A DNA stretch of 64,000 nt from UBA1479 sp038109305 (GTDB lineage Bacteria > Pseudomonadota > Alphaproteobacteria > Rhodospirillales > Casp-alpha2), in contig JAYNIR010000002.1 in the NCBI GenBank assembly GCA_038109305.1, forward strand, positions 62,001 through 126,000, in the 5' to 3' direction. The translations under genes and the position numbers were made by a program. Of the stretch, positions 15,800-25,103 are shown piece by piece; the first letter of the stretch is position 1; every line of letters starts with the position of its first letter. Under the pieces are notes generated by a model. It ran no database searches, had not been told where the DNA came from, and saw only the letters and a list, made by a program, of their open reading frames with translations.

Positions 15800-16630
15800 C
15801 TACCCGATCGTCAGGACCATGCCTTCGCGGCAGACGAAGTTGCCGCTCCAGGCTTTTTCGGCTTCGACCGCCAGCTTGTCCATAAACGCATCGTCATGTT
15901 CGGGGTCGTGATGGAAAATCGCGTGGCGCTTGACGCCCGCTTCCAGGCACAGGCGCATGCCTTCGTTCCAGGTGGAATGCCCCCAGCCGACCTTCGAGGG
16001 GAATTCGTCCTCGGTGTAGGTGCTGTCGTAAATCACCAGGTCGGCGCCTTCGATCAACTTGAGGATGTTTTGGTCCAACTTGCCGGGAACGTGTTCCGTG
16101 TCGGTGATGTAACAGATTGACGCGCCGCCGTGTTCCACCCGGTAACCGGTCGCCCCGTTCGGGTGATTGAGCGCCGCCGTTTTGATGGTTATGTTGTCCT
16201 TCAGCGTGAAGGTATCGCCGGCGTTGAAATCCTCGAATCGCAATTTTGCCTGCATCGCCTCAAGCGGGAGTGGGAACGTCGGCTCGTGCATCTGATGCGA
16301 CAGGATGTCCTGGATGCCCTCGTCGCCCCGGCTTTTTAGGTGGCCGGCCATGATGTGAATGGCGCAATTGGGGTTGTAGGCAGGCACGAAAAAGGGGAAC
16401 CCATTGATGTGGTCCCAATGGGTGTGGGTCAGCAACAGATGCGAGTTGGAAAGTCCCGCCTTCATGAATTCGGCGCCAAATGACCGAATCCCCGTTCCCG
16501 CATCCATGACAAAGCGATAATCACCGCACTGAACCTCAATGCAGCTTGTGTTACCGCCATATTTCATGTGCTGCGGCGTTGCGCAGGCGATACTTCCTCG
16601 AACTCCCCAGAACTTAACTCGGATCGACAT
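15800..16630 (-). CDS. MBL-fold metal-dependent hydrolase
   Basis: The 276-residue protein is a metallo-beta-lactamase-fold hydrolase. The start MSIRVKFWGVRGSIACATP is typical of the subgroup related to phosphodiesterase and PqqB/RNase Z-like enzymes. The metal site is complete: HTHWDH (about residue 70) for the H-x-H-x-D-H signature, further histidines in LNHPNGATGYRVEH, an aspartate in LVIYDSTYT, and a late FHHDPEHDD. No signal peptide is present, so it acts in the cytoplasm. Enzymes of this group act on cyclic nucleotides or other phosphodiesters. The two cyclases nearby make a cAMP or cGMP link conceivable, but nothing in the sequence fixes the substrate. Confidence 0.85.
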   Translation of the reverse strand: MSIRVKFWGVRGSIACATPQHMKYGGNTSCIEVQCGDYRFVMDAGTGIRSFGAEFMKAGLSNSHLLLTHTHWDHINGFPFFVPAYNPNCAIHIMAGHLKSRGDEGIQDILSHQMHEPTFPLPLEAMQAKLRFEDFNAGDTFTLKDNITIKTAALNHPNGATGYRVEHGGASICYITDTEHVPGKLDQNILKLIEGADLVIYDSTYTEDEFPSKVGWGHSTWNEGMRLCLEAGVKRHAIFHHDPEHDDAFMDKLAVEAEKAWSGNFVCREGMVLTIG

Positions 16631-16741
16631 CGGTTTTTAACTCTGATGGACCGGCGCACCACGACTTAAACGCGCCGGTTCCTCCTTTTCCCTATAGACG
16701 AACCGCTTGGACTTACTTTATCAGGCTGCTCATCCGTACTT

Positions 16742-16779
16742 CTGTATAGTCTATCGTCACCTGTATAGTCTATCGTCAC
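16742..16779. repeat. Perfect 19-bp tandem duplication
   Basis: The unit ctgtatagtctatcgtcac occurs twice head to tail (16742-16760 and 16761-16779) without mismatch. The second copy overlaps the stop codon of the SAM-hydrolase gene, so the repeat lies in the gap of about 145 bp before the MBL-fold gene. It could be a slippage product or a direct-repeat binding site. Confidence 0.92.
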
Positions 16780-17531
16780 CCTGCTGTCACAGGTTGATTT
16801 GCCAACGTCTTAATCACCGTGCCGACCTCGAGATTGAGGCGATTCACTGCCCGCCCCTTGTTACAAGCGATTTCGACCAATCCGTGTGAATTCACGTACC
16901 AGAACAAGGCCTGATCCGGGACATCCGAAAAGGTCATTTCACCTTGTATATCAAATTTTTGAACCAAAACAGCGTCCTTTGGCGAGAGGTTTTCGCCCCT
17001 AATTCCCGAAATCGCGTTGCCGTACCGGTCGATATAGATCACTTCACTCAAATCGTCCGGCCAATCCTCGCGAAGCACCTTTTTCAGGGGAATTTCCGCC
17101 AACTTCCCCGCCCCTGGTCCCATCCCGCGCGCCGGCGATGCGGCGACCGGCGCAAACAGATCACGGCCGTGGACGGTGCTGGAAAGATTTTCCGGCCGCC
17201 ACACGATTTCGTATGCGCGCCATTCGGCGGCCCGACGGGCAACAATTACAAGCAACCCTTTGTCCGGCCCGACGAACCAGCGCCCATCCGCCTCAAGCGC
17301 AACAGCCTCCCGCACAGAGCCGACCCCCGGATCAACCACCGCGAGCACGACCGCACCGGACGGAATACGGTCCGACAACGCCGACAGCGGTATGCGGCGG
17401 CGCGGGTCGAAAACCGGGGCGTCGTGCATCAAATCAAGGACGGGAACGTCTCGAGCCTCGGCCAGCAACACCGTTTTCAGCTGACCCAAATTCGGGCCTT
17501 CCCAGCCGAAATCGGTGAACAGCAAAATCAT
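16776..17531 (-). CDS. SAM hydrolase / SAM hydroxide adenosyltransferase family (DUF62)
   Basis: The 251-residue protein matches the DUF62 (SAM hydroxide adenosyltransferase) family, which uses water to split S-adenosylmethionine into adenosine and methionine. It has the N-terminal ILLFTDFG signature, the aspartate used for ribose binding, the VVDPGVGS loop (about 85) and FVGPDKGLL, a C-terminal beta-barrel domain with VIYIDRYGNAISGI, and a late FWYVNSHGLVEIA. It is a little shorter than some orthologues but all family blocks are present. It lies between rpoH and the MBL-fold gene, all on the minus strand. Physiological role is unclear even in studied members. Confidence 0.88.
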   Translation of the reverse strand: MILLFTDFGWEGPNLGQLKTVLLAEARDVPVLDLMHDAPVFDPRRRIPLSALSDRIPSGAVVLAVVDPGVGSVREAVALEADGRWFVGPDKGLLVIVARRAAEWRAYEIVWRPENLSSTVHGRDLFAPVAASPARGMGPGAGKLAEIPLKKVLREDWPDDLSEVIYIDRYGNAISGIRGENLSPKDAVLVQKFDIQGEMTFSDVPDQALFWYVNSHGLVEIACNKGRAVNRLNLEVGTVIKTLANQPVTAG

Positions 17532-17626
17532 CGGGCACCCACGGGCTTTTCAGTCGCTGCCGTGCGTATCACAGGGCGCTTTGCGGCGGCAAGGCGGACG
17601 GGCCCGCCGCTTGGCAAGGGCAACGG

Positions 17627-18511
17627 CTAGTGAACGGCGGTGGACTCGCTCAGCCGATTGCCGATGAATTTTTGGACCTTTTCAAAGGCTCGGTTCTCCA
17701 GCTGACGCACCCGTTCCCGGCTGATGCCGTACACCGCGCCGAGATCCTCAAGGGTCGCCGGGTTGTCGCTCAACCGTCGTTCGACGAAAATTTCCCGCTC
17801 CCGCTTGGGCAGCGTGGCCATGGCTTCGTGCAGCAGTCCACGCCTGAAATCCGCCTCTTCGCCCTCGCCAAGCAGACGTTCGGGGTTGGGGCGGTCGTCG
17901 ACTAAGGTGTCCTGAACCTCTATCGCGCCGTCGTCGTTGGATACGGGCGCGTTTAGCGAAAGATCGCGGGACGCAAGACGCCGGTTCATGTAGGCCACGT
18001 CATCGCTGGAGACGCCGACTTCTTCGGAAATCCGCTGGGCGTCCTCAGGGTTCAATTCACCCGAATCGGCAATCTTGAGCCGGCTTTTCAGATTACGCAG
18101 GCTGAAGAACAGTTTTTTCTGGGAAGCAACTGTGCCCATTTTCACAAGCGACCAGGACTTAAGGACGTATTCGGTGATCGCCGCCTTGATCCACCACATG
18201 GCGTACGTCGACAGCCGGAAACCGCGCTCCGGCTCGAACTTCTTGACCGCTTTCATCAGGCCGATATTGCCTTCCGAAATCAGATCGGCGACCGGCAGGC
18301 CGTAGCCCCGATAGCCGACGGCAATTTTTGCGACAAGGCGCAGGTGCGACGTTACCAGCTTGTGGGCGGCATCGATATCGCCATGCTCCTTCCAGCGGGT
18401 CGCGAGCATCGCTTCTTCGTCTTTTTCAAGTAGCGGAAACGTCCAGATTTCACGGAAATACTGGCTCAGGCCGCCTTCCGCCGGGACCGCAGGTAATGTG
18501 ATCGAGCTCAT
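17627..18511 (-). CDS. rpoH: RNA polymerase heat-shock sigma factor (sigma-32)
   Basis: The 294-residue protein is a group 3 sigma-70 factor of the RpoH class. It has region 2 with LISEGNIGLMKAVKKFEP and FRLSTYAMWWIKAAITEYVL, followed by the RpoH box QKKLFFSLRNLK (about 131-142), which is diagnostic for sigma-32. Region 4 with an HTH (LEDLGAVYGISRERVRQLE) ends the protein. It should direct transcription of chaperone and protease genes. Alphaproteobacteria often have two paralogues, and only one is seen here. A region of about 360 bp without genes precedes it and probably holds its promoter. Confidence 0.96.
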   Translation of the reverse strand: MSSITLPAVPAEGGLSQYFREIWTFPLLEKDEEAMLATRWKEHGDIDAAHKLVTSHLRLVAKIAVGYRGYGLPVADLISEGNIGLMKAVKKFEPERGFRLSTYAMWWIKAAITEYVLKSWSLVKMGTVASQKKLFFSLRNLKSRLKIADSGELNPEDAQRISEEVGVSSDDVAYMNRRLASRDLSLNAPVSNDDGAIEVQDTLVDDRPNPERLLGEGEEADFRRGLLHEAMATLPKREREIFVERRLSDNPATLEDLGAVYGISRERVRQLENRAFEKVQKFIGNRLSESTAVH

Positions 18512-18874
18512 TGTTTTTCCTTTGTCTTTCGCTTGTGCCCGCGCCCCGGTGCAGGGCTGCAGACCTCTCAGTATTGGCTAATGGTTTAGCGTGGGAATGA
18601 GGCAGCTATATGGCGTATCGCCGAACACAGCCGCCGCTCCGGGCTTACGCCCGAATGGCCACATCCACCGGCACATCCAATGACAAGGGAATTCGATACG
18701 TTCTCATGCCAAATCCTCCATCCGAAGCAAAAAGGCGGTGTTTTCCGGGCCGCGCCGTCCGCCGCAAGGGCCGGACGTGGCCGTTCAACCCCAAATGGGC
18801 GTCGAACTACGACAAGATAAATATATTCGGATGATTTTTCAAGACCTTGTCGAAGTAACGGCGGGTCCCGCCGA
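18512..18874. other. Gap between mlaA and rpoH, no gene seen
   Basis: About 363 bp separate rpoH from the 3' end of mlaA. An open frame at 18610-18834 on the plus strand has poor composition and no recognisable features, so I do not call it. The rpoH promoter should lie in 18512-18610. No clear terminator hairpin was recognised for mlaA. Confidence 0.5.
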
Positions 18875-19762
18875 TTACCGGCCGCCGTAGAGGATGAGGC
18901 CTGCGACGGGCTCTTGCCGGCGCCTGGGCGCCGGCAATTCACCCCGGAATTCCGGCGAAATATCCGGAATAGGCGGCAAATCTAGCGACTGCCCGTTGGC
19001 GATTTCAGCCTTGCGCTTCTGCCGATAAAGCGAGCGGATTGCGGCGTAATAGTCGACCGAAGTCTTCCTAATCTGTTCCAGATCGTCGATCACGTCGGCG
19101 AAATCAAGCACCCCGTCGACGGCGTCGATAGCAAGGTCGACCTCGTCCATGTCGATGTTGTCAAGGTAGATGCCCAAGGGATCAAAGTAGGCGTCGATCA
19201 GGAAACGGCCGATCGCGTCCCGCGGGTTTGACGGACCGAGGAACGGAAGCATCAGGTAGCCCCCCTCACCCATGCCCCACACCGCCAGCGTCTGGCCGAA
19301 GTCTTCTTTATGGCTTTCGAGGCCCATGTCCTGCGCCAAGTTCATGGCGCCGCCGAAGCCGAAGACCGTGTTGACGAACGCCCGGACAAGCGTGTTCATC
19401 GCCCGGTGAAACTCAAACTGCAGCAGGTCGTTGGCAAGGGTGATGGGCTCGGACAGATTCTCGAAAATACCCTTGATCGCCTTGCGGCCGTTCGTCGGCA
19501 CGACGTTGTTGTAGGTGTCGACGACCGGACGGAGCAAATTTTCCTGGAAACCGTCGTTGAATAAGAAGATTGCCCGGTTGAGGGATTCCAAAGGGTCGTT
19601 GAAGTCCTCGCCCGACTGCGCGGTTTGCGCAATGGCGGCGTCGTAAAAAGAAGTCTGCCCACCCGAGGCCGGGGCAGACTGATCCGCCGCGCCGGCCGGA
19701 CCACACCAGAGCAGCGACACCGTCAACGCAAACAAAATCGGAAGTCTTAGGCGACGCAGCAA
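18875..19762 (-). CDS. mlaA: MlaA (VacJ) family outer membrane lipid-asymmetry protein
   Basis: The 295-residue protein matches MlaA across FNDPLESLNRAIFLFNDGFQ, the segment LANDLLQFEFHRAMNTLVRA, and the late GEGGYLMLPFLGPSNPRDAIG. MlaA sits in the outer membrane beside porins and removes misplaced phospholipids from the outer leaflet, passing them to MlaC. Translation probably starts at a TTG (19762) with GAGG upstream. The signal peptide ends in SLLWCGPAGA. A cysteine is present, but the Trp before it is unusual for a lipobox, so lipidation is uncertain. It is divergent from two MlaC-type genes. The permease complex MlaFEDB is not in the window. Confidence 0.93.
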   Translation of the reverse strand: MLRRLRLPILFALTVSLLWCGPAGAADQSAPASGGQTSFYDAAIAQTAQSGEDFNDPLESLNRAIFLFNDGFQENLLRPVVDTYNNVVPTNGRKAIKGIFENLSEPITLANDLLQFEFHRAMNTLVRAFVNTVFGFGGAMNLAQDMGLESHKEDFGQTLAVWGMGEGGYLMLPFLGPSNPRDAIGRFLIDAYFDPLGIYLDNIDMDEVDLAIDAVDGVLDFADVIDDLEQIRKTSVDYYAAIRSLYRQKRKAEIANGQSLDLPPIPDISPEFRGELPAPRRRQEPVAGLILYGGR

Positions 19763-20058
19763 ATCCCAGTCCTCGTCAATTCCCGCTTAGGCCGCAACAT
19801 CGCGGATAAACCAATCCATTCCCAAAAACGGCGGCCCAAGCAGCCAGCCTCCATAAACGTCGGGATCGCGTCCGTGCCCTGCGGTCCCGGCACTGAATTA
19901 ATAGGTCAAGTTATCGATTACCGCAACCGGTTCAAAGGATTTTCTTTACTTTCCCATTATACTTTAAAATCGAATAATCAGTCGATTAGGTCGATTTGAA
20001 TACGGCCCGATGGTAGGGTGTTCGTGGTCTGAATGTAGACGCATTTAGTGGGGGTCTA
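19763..20058. promoter_or_regulatory. Divergent AT-rich promoter region between mlaA and the MlaC-type genes
   Basis: This 296-bp gap separates the divergently transcribed mlaA and first mlaC-like gene. It is AT-rich at 19905-20000, in contrast to the flanking genes, which suits promoters for both directions. I could not settle specific -35/-10 boxes. Confidence 0.5.
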
Positions 20059-20679
20059 ATGAAATATCGGTTGTTGGCACTGGTCGCCGTATTCCTGATT
20101 TTAATGCATCCCGGGCCCCGGGAGGCATCGGCGAAAACGCTACCTGAATCATTGGTCAAGGCCTTCCACGCGGATTTGCTGGGCGTCATGAAGGACGGGA
20201 AAAATCTCAAAATTACAGGGCGTTATGAGAAATTCCTCGTGTATATTGATAAATATTTCCACATGCCTCTCATGGTTCAGTTTGTCAGCGGCAAACACTG
20301 GAACGGGGCCAGCAAGGACGCCCGCATCAGCCTCGTCGACGCGGCGCGGCGGCTCAGCGCTGCCGAGATGGCAGTACTGTTCAATGGATACGGCGGGGAG
20401 AGCTTTCGCACCGACGGCACACGGTCGGTTCAAGACGGTTCGGTGCTGGTAAAAACGTCCCTGGTGCGGCCAGATAACGGTAATGTGAAGGTCATATACC
20501 GGACGAAAAAATTCGGCGAATCCTGGCGGATTATCGATGTGATTCTGGACGGCAGCATTTCCCAGCTTCTGAAACGGCGGGGTGAATACAATCGCACCCT
20601 GCAAGACAGCGGGATCAACGGTCTTTACGCGCTTATGACGAACAAGACCGACGAAATCCTCAAATCCGAAAACAAATGA
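20059..20679 (+). CDS. MlaC/Ttg2D-family periplasmic lipid carrier (copy 1)
   Basis: The 206-residue protein has a signal peptide (about 1-25, ending ASA-KT) and the MlaC/tol_Tig_Ttg2 fold with its usual C-terminal block FGESWRIIDVILDGSISQL. Members bind phospholipids or related lipids and shuttle them between membranes. It is preceded by GGGGG and followed by a second, diverged copy after 77 bp, both facing away from mlaA. The location next to mlaA and hpnL/hpnN suggests lipid or hopanoid traffic across the periplasm. It shows lower GC than the second copy. Confidence 0.85.
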   Translation: MKYRLLALVAVFLILMHPGPREASAKTLPESLVKAFHADLLGVMKDGKNLKITGRYEKFLVYIDKYFHMPLMVQFVSGKHWNGASKDARISLVDAARRLSAAEMAVLFNGYGGESFRTDGTRSVQDGSVLVKTSLVRPDNGNVKVIYRTKKFGESWRIIDVILDGSISQLLKRRGEYNRTLQDSGINGLYALMTNKTDEILKSENK

Positions 20680-20756
20680 CCAGCCCGCAAAATTTTTCGG
20701 CATGCAACCCGGCAAACCGCCTGGCAATCTGTTTGTTCCTTCCATAGCTGAAGGCC

Positions 20757-21413
20757 ATGACCCGACAGCCCGCCCGACTTGTCCTTTTCCTCGCCGCAGC
20801 CTGTGTTGCAGGCGCCGCAATCGTCGCCGTTGCCCGACCCGCGTTCGCAAAAGACGCAACCGCCGAGGCCGGCCCCCTATCCGTCGTCGACGCCTTCCAT
20901 GACCGATTAATCGGGGCCATGAAGCGGTCGAACGAATTGTCAGCCCGCGCGCGTTACGACCGGCTTTCCGACGACATCCGCAAGGCCTTTTGCACCGGCC
21001 TGACCGCCAAACAGGCCGCCGGGCGGACGGCCTGGAAAGCCGCGTCGGAGGCCGAACGCAACAGCTATCTTGAGACATTCACGCGGTGGACCGTTGCGTC
21101 GTATGCCAGCCAGTTCAAGGGATACAGCGGCCACGCATTTTCCCCGGGCGCGGAAAAACCGGGACCGCGCGCCGGCTCAGCCTTGGTCGAGTCAGAATTA
21201 ACCGCCCCCGGCGATCCGCCCGTCAACTTCACCTACCTTCTGATACGCGATCAGGGTTCCTGGGGGATTTACGACGTCATAGTCCGGCGCGGCACGACCG
21301 CGATCAGCCAGCTGGCGAAATACATTTCGGAATTCAAAAGCATGGCGCGCGACGGCCTGCCCGCCTTGACTAGGGTTTTGACGGAAAAGACCAACGCGCT
21401 TCTGACCGAATAA
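20757..21413 (+). CDS. MlaC/Ttg2D-family periplasmic lipid carrier (copy 2)
   Basis: The 218-residue protein has a signal peptide (about 1-31, ARPAFA-KD) and the same domain as its upstream neighbour: the N-terminal helix VVDAFHDRLIGAMKRS, a central FTRWTVASYASQFKGYSGH, and the family block GSWGIYDVIVRRGTTAISQL. The central segment is like the YF-x-GYTGE part of canonical MlaC. Copy 1 and copy 2 are clearly paralogous but well diverged, which argues against a recent duplication. The pair could handle two different lipids. It ends 7 bp before the convergent hpnL. Confidence 0.85.
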   Translation: MTRQPARLVLFLAAACVAGAAIVAVARPAFAKDATAEAGPLSVVDAFHDRLIGAMKRSNELSARARYDRLSDDIRKAFCTGLTAKQAAGRTAWKAASEAERNSYLETFTRWTVASYASQFKGYSGHAFSPGAEKPGPRAGSALVESELTAPGDPPVNFTYLLIRDQGSWGIYDVIVRRGTTAISQLAKYISEFKSMARDGLPALTRVLTEKTNALLTE

Positions 21414-21420
21414 CCGCCGG

Positions 21421-22443
21421 CTAGTCTTGCGGCGGTGCCTCGCCCTCGCCCGCCTTCGCCTCGTCGATCAGGCCGCGCATGGAATAGATCGATCCCAGCG
21501 CGAACCCCCAGAGAACGAAGATCAGTTCGCGCACCCGTCTCACGCCCGCGACGGCGAGGCCGATATCCGGAGCGCCGGTCAGGATGCCGCACAGCAGGAC
21601 GAACACGCCGTCCTGCGTGCCCAGGTTGGCGGGAATGAAAAACGTCACCGCCCTGACCATCTGGACCACGGCCTCAATCATCCAGGCGTCTGCAAAATCG
21701 ACCGGTGAGCCCAGCAACCGCAAGGCCACGTAGGTTTCGGCGGCGCCGATCATCCAGTTGAGAAACGCCAAACCGAGCGCGGGAACGAACCGGCCCGGCC
21801 GGCGCGCGTAAAATTCGCCGAGCCGGTCTTCAACATCTTGGATGTGAACCAGGACACGGCCAACGGCGGCGCCGATCCGCATCCCGGCCAGCGACGATCC
21901 GGTTTTCGAAAAACCTTTGAAATGCTGCACGGCGAACAAGACGCCGACCCCGAAGGTCAAAAACGTAAACCCGCCGGACGCCAGCCACCCGACGTTTTCC
22001 GGCACGCGGTCATGGATCGACATGATGACCAGACCGATCACCAGAAACATCACGAGACCGATCAGGTTTACCGTCCGGGCCAGGATGATTGACACCGTCG
22101 CCTCCCGGTAGCCGACCGCGTGATGCCGGTTTAACAGCACCGCCTTGACCGGCTCGCCGCCGAACCCGCCCGCAGGAACGACCATGTTGAAAGCCTCGCC
22201 AACCATGCGGATGCGCCAGACGAGATAGCTCCAGCGGAGAGTCAACGGCAGATCGCGGATCGCCAGGTGCCAGGACAGGCTGTCGACGTAAAAGGCAACC
22301 AGATAAATCCCGGAAACAGCGGCCAATCCCCACCCGCCGACGGACAGGATATTCGCCCAAGCGGCAGCCAGGTCGGCCTCCGTCAGCAGCCATCCGAGAA
22401 GGACAAGGCCGAGCAGGAAATACAGTAGGCTGATCCGGTTCAT
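21421..22443 (-). CDS. hpnL: HpnL-type integral membrane protein (flippase-like family)
   Basis: The 340-residue protein has about eight membrane helices and the features of the lysylphosphatidylglycerol synthase transmembrane/flippase-like superfamily, subfamily HpnL: MVVPAGGFGGEPVKAVLLNR (about 88-107) and FFIPANLGTQDGVFVLLCG (about 276-294). HpnL proteins are found in hopanoid gene clusters and are thought to take part in lipid export, but their reaction is not established. It follows hpnN by 35 bp on the same strand, so hpnN-hpnL probably form one operon with the CDP-alcohol phosphatidyltransferase gene upstream. Confidence 0.88.
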   Translation of the reverse strand: MNRISLLYFLLGLVLLGWLLTEADLAAAWANILSVGGWGLAAVSGIYLVAFYVDSLSWHLAIRDLPLTLRWSYLVWRIRMVGEAFNMVVPAGGFGGEPVKAVLLNRHHAVGYREATVSIILARTVNLIGLVMFLVIGLVIMSIHDRVPENVGWLASGGFTFLTFGVGVLFAVQHFKGFSKTGSSLAGMRIGAAVGRVLVHIQDVEDRLGEFYARRPGRFVPALGLAFLNWMIGAAETYVALRLLGSPVDFADAWMIEAVVQMVRAVTFFIPANLGTQDGVFVLLCGILTGAPDIGLAVAGVRRVRELIFVLWGFALGSIYSMRGLIDEAKAGEGEAPPQD

Positions 22444-22478
22444 GAACTATCCAGTTTTCGTCATTTTCATGTCCCGGC

Positions 22479-25103
22479 TCAGTCACCCGCGGCCGGTCCG
22501 GAACGAAGCGCCAGCAGCGCCGGCAGCACCGTCATCGTACAGACCATTGTGAGGATAATCGCCGCCGTCAGCAAAACCCCCATGCTGGCCGTGCCCGGAT
22601 GGCTCGACAGCGCGATCGATCCGAACGAGCCGATTGTCGTCAGCGCGCTGAACATGACCGCGCGGGGAGTCGAGGTTTCGAAGGCGCCGCCATCCGCGCC
22701 CGATCCTCGTTCACGGAGCACCAGATGAATGCCGCTGGCAACGCCAAGCCCGAATAACAACGGCAGCACGATGATGTTTGCGAAGTTGAAAGGAACCCCG
22801 GCAAGCACCGAAAATCCCGCCGTCAGCACCGCCGCCAACGTCAACGGCGCAAACACGGCCGTCACGTCGAACGGGCGGCGCAGAATGATCCCCAGAAGCG
22901 CCAGGATCGCCGCGACCGCGATAAAGCCCGCAATTTGAAAGGCGCCGACCACCGCGCGCCCGGCTTCGAAGATCGTCACCGGCGGGCCCGAGGCGTCTCG
23001 ATCAATTCCCCGGACCGCGGCGACGAACCGGTTGAGATTTTCCGGCCGCCGGAGGTCTTCGGCCGGAAACGCCATCAGCCGCGCTTCGCCGGTCGCCGCG
23101 ATAAACCGGTCGTGAAGGTCGCGCGGCAACGTGTCCACGGAGACCGGACCGGGATCCAGGATCCGGCGGAGCCTTAGCGCGGTCGCCGGGAATGTTGCAA
23201 GGTAAACCTGTTCCAGCGCCGCCAAATCGCCGGGCGGCAAAGCGGTCAACGCTATGTTCAGGCGGCCGGCCGCCGCCGCGAGCAGCCCGCCGGCGCCGGC
23301 CGTTTCCACCAACGCATCCGTCAGCCCCTTGACGGACGCTTCCCGGGCCTCGGGCGCTGACGAAATCTTCGGCCCGTCTCCCGGCAGCGACGGCAGCAGA
23401 AACAGCGCGAGTTCCTGAACGATGGCGATTTTTTCCTGCTGTTCCGCGGGCAGGAACGTGCCAATGGAGACCACCTTTCGGACTTCGGGCAAGGCTTCCA
23501 GCCGGCCGGTCAGCGGCTGGGCCGCATCCGCCGATTTGGCCAGCGTCGTGGCGGCATAGGTCGATGCGTCACGCAGGGACGCTAACTCGTGGATGACGGA
23601 AACGGATTCGAGGCTGCCGTCCTGCAGGTTCAGGGGGTCAAAATCGAATCGTACCCGCGGCAGTAAAGCCAATCCGGCGCAGGCCACGACGGCGGTGGCC
23701 CATAAGACTTTTCGCGCGTTACGGCGGAGCCCGCCGACAATGGCGCCGCCTCTCGGCGCATGATCTTTTTTCACCGTCCAACCGCCGGGCAGCAGCATCA
23801 AAAGTGCGGGCAGCAAGGTAAGGTTGGCGGCGAAGGCAATGAACATGCCGGTGCCGGCGATCATGCCGAGCTGCGCCAGGCCTACATAATCCGTCGGCAG
23901 GAAGGAATAGAACGCGATGGCGGCGGCCACGGCGCAGAGCAAAAGCCCGCCGCCGCCCGCCGCCGCCGCGTCGGCAAGGGCGCGGGGTTTGTCCGCGCCG
24001 CCGTCGCGGAATTCGCCATAGCGAAGCGTGAAGTGAATGCCGAAATCGACACTGAGGCCGATGAACAGAACGGCAAAAGCGACCGAGATCAAATTCAGCG
24101 CGCCAAGCGCCCAAATCGCAAACCCGGCGGTCCAGAGAAGCCCGGCGGCAAGCGTCATAAGAACAGCCACGACCGCCCCGGCCCGGCGCAGCCCGATCAC
24201 CAGCAGCACCATGACCAAGGCAAGCGACAACACCCCTGCAAGCCCCATGCCGCGTTTGACGCTGACCAGCTCATCATGGCGGAGCGCGACCGATCCTGAT
24301 ATACGCAGGCGGATGCCGTCCCCGCTGGTCAGTCCAAGGTCACGGCGCAGACCGTCCAACCGGGTGAGGACCATCGCCGCCGGCTGCAGCTTGGAAAAAT
24401 CCAGCGGCGGGCGGAGCGTGATCGCGCGGCGGGCGGGTTCGGGTGCGGCGCCCTTGCCGTCCCCTTCGTCACCCGACAACAATCGCTGCCACGAAATCGG
24501 TTGCAGTTCGCCGGCGCGGAGGCGCTCGGCCGCGAGCGCCAGACGGTTCATCACACGCGCCAGATCACCGCGCGGCCTGCCGGCCGCAGTGCCCTCGGTC
24601 AGGCCGTCCTTCAGAAGCCCGAACAGCGTCGGCAAGCCGGGTGCCGCCCACAAGCTCGCTAGAAACGGCTGCGCGTCGGCCAATTTTCCTACAAGTTTCT
24701 CCAACTCGGGCACCGTCAAAAACATCAGACCGTTTTTTTCGAGGAACGGGTCGCCTTCCGGGTCGAACACGTCGCCGAAGATATGCGGTTCGGCCTTGAG
24801 GCGCGCGGTCAAGCGGCGGGCCGCCGCGTCCACACTCTCTGGCGCCTCACCATCAAGAAGCAACAGCAGGTTGTCGCTCAGCTGCGGAAACAGCGTGTCG
24901 ATCTTTCGGTTGTTCTGGCGGAACGGCAAGTCCGACGACAGCATGTCGGTGGTATCCGTATTGACGGCGATGTTGTTCTTTAAATAGACGCCGGTCAGGA
25001 CGGCGAGCACGGCGCACAACGCCGCGACGATCCGGGCGTGGCGGCACACGGCCGCGACCCAGGCCGCAAACAACCGATCGGCCTGTGATCCGCCGCCGTT
25101 CAA
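22479..25103 (-). CDS. hpnN: HpnN, RND/MMPL-family hopanoid transporter
   Basis: The 874-residue protein is an RND/MMPL-family exporter with two repeats. Each has one helix, a large periplasmic domain and five more helices (for example SVDFGIHFTLRYGEF after helix 3 of the first repeat and ASGIHLVLRERG in the second). HpnN moves hopanoids to the outer membrane in Rhodopseudomonas. I start it at the TTG at 25103, which overlaps the stop of the upstream gene (TTGA) and has GGAGG ten bases before it. The open frame extends to 25808, but that part is the upstream gene in another frame. The helix ARIVAALCAVLAVLTGVYL is then correctly near the N-terminus. Confidence 0.92.
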   Translation of the reverse strand: MNGGGSQADRLFAAWVAAVCRHARIVAALCAVLAVLTGVYLKNNIAVNTDTTDMLSSDLPFRQNNRKIDTLFPQLSDNLLLLLDGEAPESVDAAARRLTARLKAEPHIFGDVFDPEGDPFLEKNGLMFLTVPELEKLVGKLADAQPFLASLWAAPGLPTLFGLLKDGLTEGTAAGRPRGDLARVMNRLALAAERLRAGELQPISWQRLLSGDEGDGKGAAPEPARRAITLRPPLDFSKLQPAAMVLTRLDGLRRDLGLTSGDGIRLRISGSVALRHDELVSVKRGMGLAGVLSLALVMVLLVIGLRRAGAVVAVLMTLAAGLLWTAGFAIWALGALNLISVAFAVLFIGLSVDFGIHFTLRYGEFRDGGADKPRALADAAAAGGGGLLLCAVAAAIAFYSFLPTDYVGLAQLGMIAGTGMFIAFAANLTLLPALLMLLPGGWTVKKDHAPRGGAIVGGLRRNARKVLWATAVVACAGLALLPRVRFDFDPLNLQDGSLESVSVIHELASLRDASTYAATTLAKSADAAQPLTGRLEALPEVRKVVSIGTFLPAEQQEKIAIVQELALFLLPSLPGDGPKISSAPEAREASVKGLTDALVETAGAGGLLAAAAGRLNIALTALPPGDLAALEQVYLATFPATALRLRRILDPGPVSVDTLPRDLHDRFIAATGEARLMAFPAEDLRRPENLNRFVAAVRGIDRDASGPPVTIFEAGRAVVGAFQIAGFIAVAAILALLGIILRRPFDVTAVFAPLTLAAVLTAGFSVLAGVPFNFANIIVLPLLFGLGVASGIHLVLRERGSGADGGAFETSTPRAVMFSALTTIGSFGSIALSSHPGTASMGVLLTAAIILTMVCTMTVLPALLALRSGPAAGD

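Noticed and set aside
18610..18834. 74-codon plus-strand frame between mlaA and rpoH
   Set aside because: No ribosome site, no recognisable motif and composition like non-coding DNA.
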